Shown: positions 59,216 through 64,000 of the stretch, one piece after another
Layout of the letters: each line of letters begins with the position of its first letter
How positions within the stretch are numbered: position 1 is the first letter of the stretch
Origin: Anaeramoeba flamelloides
Taxonomy: Eukaryota; Metamonada; Anaeramoebidae
Direction: 5' to 3'
NCBI GenBank assembly: GCA_027625915.1
Contig: JANTQA010000047.1
Coordinates: forward strand, 8,060,001 to 8,124,000
Length of the DNA stretch: 64,000 nucleotides
Position numbers and translations under genes: made by a program
The notes under the pieces: model-generated
The model's input: the letters and a program-made list of their open reading frames with translations, nothing else
Database searches by the model: none
Told to the model about the DNA's origin: nothing

Positions 59216-59854
59216 ACGTAATTCAAACAATGAAATGAAAACAAAAACTAAAAGAAGAAAAAATGATTTTCATATTTTACAAAAATCAAAATTATCTCCA
59301 ATTTCAATGAAATTGTATTATTGTGATCGTTTGTGACATTTTAGCTGTGTGGAAAATTTTGAATTTTAGTTTACATTTTTTTAGTTCTTTTTAGATTCAT
59401 TTTATAAATCCTAGGTACCAACGAATGACTCTATTTCGTTAAACCAACCAAGTTGAAAAACTTACAATCTGTAAAACAAATTTGAACTTTTTTTTTTTTT
59501 TTTAGATTAAAAGAATTGGACACAATGATATAATGGAATCCCCTACTCAGATAATAACAAACTTTAGAGGTTAGATCTTGAATTTAGGGAAATGATAGAA
59601 ATTTCTTATACTATTTTTTTTTGTATCTTTCCTCTTAATTTACAAATTTTATGAAATAAAATGATTTTTTTTATATTAAAAAGAAATATAATTTTTTTTT
59701 TAAAGTTTTTGATCAAAAAATCATAATTCATAATCTTTCAAAATCTTAATACTTCTTTATTAAAATTGATTAGACCATACTTATTTCTTGTTTATATATT
59801 TCAAACAAACAATTTCCAAGTTTCTTTTACCCCTTCGTAAATTGGACAATGTTT

Positions 59855-60035
59855 TGATTATACTCGTAATTGAATTATAAAAGGGACAAAGTTTTCACTT
59901 CATTTTGAATTTCCCTTTTCTTGACTAAATTGGGTTCTTAAAGAAGTGAATTGTAGTTTGTGGGTCCTATTTGAAAGATCAAATTGAAAATGAAGTGAAG
60001 ATTTTCCCCACTGATAATTCATATACAATATATTA
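59855..60035. mobile_element. Family E element, copy 3
   Basis: AATTGAATTATAAAAGGGAC with TTTTCACTTCATTTTG on the left faces AAAATGAAGTGAAGATTTTC and TAATTCATATACAA on the right; the ends are diverged. Confidence 0.5.
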
Positions 60036-61287
60036 ACTATTCTTTATGGGTAAAAAATGAATGAATAGATGAGTAATCTTACAACTTTATATGTCTTACG
60101 TTACAATCTCAATACTATTTTAATTTTTTTTTCTTTTGGGTATTTTGTTCAATAAAGCAATCATTCAATTTTTAAATGAAGTGCTTTACGTTTTTCAAAC
60201 ATATTTTTTTCAAAAATACCAACTTTTTAATGTGTAATTTTTTCTCTTGTAAAAAAAATTATAAGCCGATCAGTTTCAAAACAAAAGTTTTTTCATTTGA
60301 TGAGGAATGAATGGAATTCGACTTGTTTTTGAAAATTAACAAAATAAATTTCAAAAAAATTTTTAAAGCGTGATTTGAGTCCGGTGATAATGTACTAAAT
60401 TTAGCTATTGTTTTAGCAATAAATAAAACAATTCAAGAAGTAAAAGGTATCCATTGGTTCTTTTTAAATGACAATGTAGAAATAATGAGTCTTGAAGTTG
60501 GAATACTTTAGGTATTTCAGGTTGATTAGAGGACTTTTATTTTTTTCAAAATGGATTATGAAATTTTAGGTTACATTTACAGTTCGTGAAAAGTGAGCAC
60601 ACTAACGTTTTTGTTTACCATTGGGTGTGTGCAACCCTCTCTGTACTAAAACGAAATATGAGTCTAAAAAAAAATAAAAGGAGAAATGGTGAATAAAATT
60701 TTATTTTGGTAGTGAGTAGTAAACTTGATCAATGAAAACATTTTTTAGCTTTACCTTCTTTCTGGTTCTATTAACTTGATCTTCCTAATCATTTAAAAAA
60801 AATAACTTGGCTCTGTGAAATATTGCTTTTTTTTGATAATGAATCGATTTTAAGATTTGGGCAAAGAGTACATTATCCCCGGATTCTAAGTCATATATTA
60901 GATTTGAATTGATAAAATGGTTTACCAAATTAATCAAAATTACTTTTCTTGTTTATGATATTGGAATTATACCATGGTAATAAGTTTAAACTTAGCTGAT
61001 TAAGAGAGATCAGCAGGTGAACTTTTATTGTTAATATCCCCTTAAAATATCTTCTCAAAAATCTGGTTACAAATTCTTAAACTTATTAAAGCCCCTTAGT
61101 ACTCTTTTTAACTAAAAACAAATAGTGAAGCAGAAATTCTAAGAAAGAATCAGAACTAATTACACAAAAATAATAAATTCATTTTATGATCCAAATCACC
61201 AAAATAACAACAAAAGTTCAAAATCAAAATTAAAATCATTTTTTTAATCCTTCATTAATTTGTTTGTCTTTTAAAATATTAAATAAT
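60036..61287. other. Intergenic sequence upstream of LSM2
   Basis: No gene recognised. The stretch 60560-61110 is somewhat less AT-rich but contains no long open frame on either strand. Confidence 0.4.
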
Positions 61288-61709
61288 ATGGTAAGAAGCT
61301 TCAAAAATCTAATTTTTTCATAACTAATTCACCCATTAATAAGTTTGTTTTTTCTTTTTCGTTTTCTTTTTCTTTTTCTTTTTCTTTTTCTTTTTCTATA
61401 TTCTTGTATAAAAATACAAAGATCTTTTATCAACTTTTTAAAAAACTTGTTGGCAAAGTTATCACTGTTGAATTAAAAAACGATCTTATAATTACTGGGC
61501 TCCTTGAAAAAGTGGATCAATACATCAACCTTCAATTCGCAAATATTAAGATTTTTGAACCAGAAAACCATCCACAATTTGCTTCAACAGAAAGTTGCTT
61601 TATTCGTGGAAAGTCAATAAGATATGTATTTTTACCAGAGAATACGATCGACAACGAATTAATCCAAGAATCAACAAAAGAATACCACGAAAAAAGAAAA
61701 CAAAACTAA
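61288..61709 (+). CDS. LSM2: U6 snRNA-associated Sm-like protein LSm2
   Basis: Exon 1 supplies only the ATG (61288-61290), directly followed by donor GTAAGA; exon 2 is 61422-61709. The joined 96-residue protein starts MIFYQLFKKLVGKVITVELK, matching the family start (M-L/I-F-Y-x-x-F-K-x-L-V-G-K), and is within one residue of human LSm2. The Sm1 motif includes ELKNDLIITGLLEKVDQYIN; the Sm2 motif is CFIRGKSIRYVFLP. LSm2 is a subunit of the LSm2-8 ring that binds the 3' end of U6 snRNA in the nucleus and of the LSm1-7 ring in mRNA decay. Extending exon 2 upstream without splicing would begin at a TTG inside the intron tract and add six residues foreign to the family. The stop is TAA. Confidence 0.96.
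61291..61421 (+). other. LSM2 intron, right after the start codon
   Basis: 131 bp, donor GTAAGAAGCT, acceptor TACAAAG before ATCTTTTATC, phase 0. The 3' part is a pyrimidine tract made of a (CTTTTT)n microsatellite at about 61353-61398. Confidence 0.92.
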
Positions 61710-61732
61710 TCCCAAATTTCATCCAAAAGAGG

Positions 61733-61765
<33 letters not shown>

Positions 61766-62806
61766 CAAAAGACAAACAAAAACAAGCCTAAAAAAGAAAA
61801 AAAAAAAGAAAATAATCTTAATTTACTGATAAATTTCAAATAATTTGACAATTTTTTGTCACATCTCATTTATGAAATCCATTGGTTTGTTTTAAAGACA
61901 ATTCAATTGAAAAACTTCGTAAATTTTGAGATTTGCAAGAATTATTTAGGTCAAGCAAGTGGAAATAAAGTGCTAATTTCATTTTCATAGATCGGTAATT
62001 AAAAAAAACAAACAAAAAACTTTGTAGAAAATAAACTATTCATTACAAATTTAAAATACTAGTTTTCTTTTTTTTATTTCATTCTACAGATTCGAACACA
62101 AAAATGAGATTATAGGAATGATCGAAAATTAGATCTCTAAAAAAGAAAACAAAACAAAAGAATAAAGTGAACCATTAGATGAGAAAACTCTTCTTCAAAA
62201 CACTCAAAACTGTTTTAACATTGGCAATTTTCTACCAGAACACAAAAAAAAAATATTGTAATGATTTTTTTTTTACCTTATTTTGATAAATTAACTCTTC
62301 TTAGAGTTATTGATAGCGAACACGAAATAAGGTTTTTAGTGATTTACAACCATTTCAAAAATGTGAGGGCTGTTTTAAAACTTTTATCAAGCTTTCTATT
62401 TTAAAAAAGTGAAGACTTTTTCAGAACTAAAACTTTTTGAAAAAAATTGATATTCAAAATGTGAACACTCAACCTTTAAATGCGAGTAGAGGATGGAGGT
62501 CTGAAGAAAATCTCTTTTTATAACAAAAATACTCACTTTTTTACAACATTAAACTTTAAAAAATTTTTAATTCTGACAATCTCATAAAAAAAAAAGTACT
62601 CACTTTTTTAAACTGACTGTAATACTAACCTTTTCTAATGAATAGATTCGCATATTTATTACAATCCCCTAAAAAGTGTTTCATCATGGCTAGTATGAAA
62701 AGCACACATGAACCTTAGCAAGTGATGAAAAATGAAACTTTTTATATTTAATTTGAATCATTCCGTATTACTGATTGAACTTTTATATAAAAGTAATTAT
62801 TCATAA
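61710..62806. other. Intergenic sequence downstream of LSM2
   Basis: An A-run of about 30 lies at 61734-61763. At 62340-62640 are several AGTGAGTA/TACTCACTTTTTT-type motifs and a family A-like end (AAACTGACTGTAA at 62620-62632) without the rest of that element. No gene is seen. Confidence 0.4.
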
Positions 62807-63222
62807 CCGTTTTGGAAAAAAAGATCAACACAGTTTTTAATTGGGAACATTACTGAAAATGAAAAGTAAAATCAATAAAAAGAAGAAACCAATTAACTTC
62901 AAATAATAACCCATTATATTATTTTCAATCAACCCCACAAACACAATTTAAATCTACTTGATTTATCGAAATGTTGGCGTGGTTTTGGAGATCCTCAAAA
63001 ATAGTCAATTTTTTGAACAAATTTTTAATAATTGATCAATCAAAGAAAAGCCCAAATCAAAAGATTGTATTAAAAAAACTGTTATTGTGGCGAATACTTC
63101 ATTTTGTCTTTATTGATTTATTTATTCTTTTTTTCATTAATCTTACTTTGAATTTTCAGTAATGTTCGCAATTAAAAACTGTATTTCACTTTTTTTTCTG
63201 TTTCACTTTTTTTCCACAATGA
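62807..63222. mobile_element. Family B MITE, copy 5
   Basis: CCGTTTTGGAAAAAAAGATC to TTTTTTTCCACAATGA, flanked by TAA at 62804-62806 and 63223-63225. Very similar to copy 2 in sequence and orientation, including AACCAATTAACTTCAAATAA and CATTTTGTCTTTA inside, which suggests recent common origin. Confidence 0.9.
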
Positions 63223-64000
63223 TAATTTGAAATAACAGTCTTGTTAAAAAAGCGCGACCCAAAAGCTTTCAAGATATCTATAAGATAGATGACTAACTTG
63301 AATAAATCTATTTTTAGGTCTTTATTAAAAAATTTTTTTCTCAGACTTTTTTAAAACACAAATAAATGCCTTGTTATGGTTAAAATAACCGATCAACATC
63401 ATTGAGTTTCCACTGGTTAGTAACATTGATTGATTTAAAAGATTTTGTATTAAGAATTCATAGGTATAAATAGTGGTGTCACAAAAAACTGAGTTTTCTG
63501 ATTTATTAATAAGGGTTAAATTCCCTAAGAAACACTTTATATGCAAAAGAGAGTATTTTTAAGTGAATAAATTCTTAACTTCTAGTTTAAAAAGCGAATA
63601 GTGTTTAGTGGATAAAATAGGCAATTATCAGTAATTTAAACTTATCTTAGCTTTCTCAAATAAATAGTCTAAATTAAGAGCAAAAAAAAAAATAGTTAAT
63701 AAAAATTGCAGAAAAAATTAGAAAAAAATTAAAAAATAGATAAGTAAAAAGTTTAGAGTTATTAGAAATGAGGACAATTTGTGTTGCTATTATGATCCAA
63801 AATTATTTGAATTTGAGATTATTTGACTTATGAAGATATTGGCCATAATGAGACGAATTTCAGGCTACTTTTGAAGGGAACTTTTATGAAAATAAAAAGA
63901 AATTCGATCGAAAATCTATTGATTTTTTAAATAAATAGAAAACTCAAAAATAGTGAACTGCAATTTTCCAGAATTCAGAAGAATAGAGAAAAAAAATCAA
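63223..64000. other. Intergenic sequence with a family D fragment at the edge
   Basis: No gene supported. At about 63895-63995 family D modules appear (AAAATCTATTGATTTT, AATAGAAAACTCAAAAA, TCCAGAATTCAGAAGAATAG), running out of the window. Confidence 0.45.

Noticed and set aside
61404-61709. LSm2 starting at TTG 61404
   Set aside because: The first six residues would come from the intron end; splicing ATG (61288) to ATC (61422) gives the family N-terminus.

Overview
The window is eukaryotic DNA of very low GC content with spliceosomal introns (GT..AG, about 130-330 bp). It has few genes, lysine/asparagine/glutamate-rich proteins and many short inverted-repeat transposable elements. Stops are TAA in all readable genes and reading frames fit the standard code. 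The gene set (BET-like bromodomain protein, ubiquitin-eS31 fusion, RasGEF with a ubiquitin-like N-terminus, talin-like head fragment, short oxysterol-binding protein, LSm2) suits a free-living amoeboid or flagellate protist. An Anaeramoeba-like metamonad or an amoebozoan is my guess; the sequence alone does not settle it.

Layout. 0.7-4.9 kb (-): a 1235-residue bromodomain plus NET-domain protein whose repeat-rich C-terminal tail is broken by stops. 11.0-11.5 kb (+): ubiquitin-ribosomal protein eS31 fusion. 21.05-23.57 kb (+): two-exon gene for a basic protein with a gelsolin-like repeat. 26.4-28.4 kb (-): RasGEF lacking its first exon. 35.1-35.8 kb (-): frameshifted talin-head-like fragment. 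36.7-37.2 kb (-): unidentified ORF. 55.4-57.2 kb (-): four-exon Osh4-like lipid-transfer protein. 61.29-61.71 kb (+): LSM2, whose first exon contributes only the ATG. The genes are unrelated housekeeping and signalling loci in both orientations; nothing suggests a cluster with a joint function.

The rest, mainly 7-16 kb and 28-54 kb, is a mosaic of non-autonomous repeats. I could group them by reading. Family A: about 200 bp near-perfect hairpin flanked by TA, 8 copies. Family B: about 400-450 bp, flanked by TAA, 5 copies. Family C: about 240 bp. Family D: hairpin modules, often nested. Family E: about 170-260 bp. Families F, G, I, J and K are further dispersed repeats. There is also a 1.5 kb terminal-inverted-repeat element (28.5-30.0 kb), a 0.83 kb foldback (33.4-34.3 kb), and a 9.4 kb structure (38.76-48.17 kb) whose two 1.57 kb arms are inverted copies. 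One arm carries a family B element that the other lacks, which gives a clean filled/empty site. No transposase ORF is visible. Three tRNA-like sequences, all imperfect, lie in the repeat-rich half.

Coordinates of repeats come from reading by eye and may be off by several bases; exon borders were checked for frame consistency.
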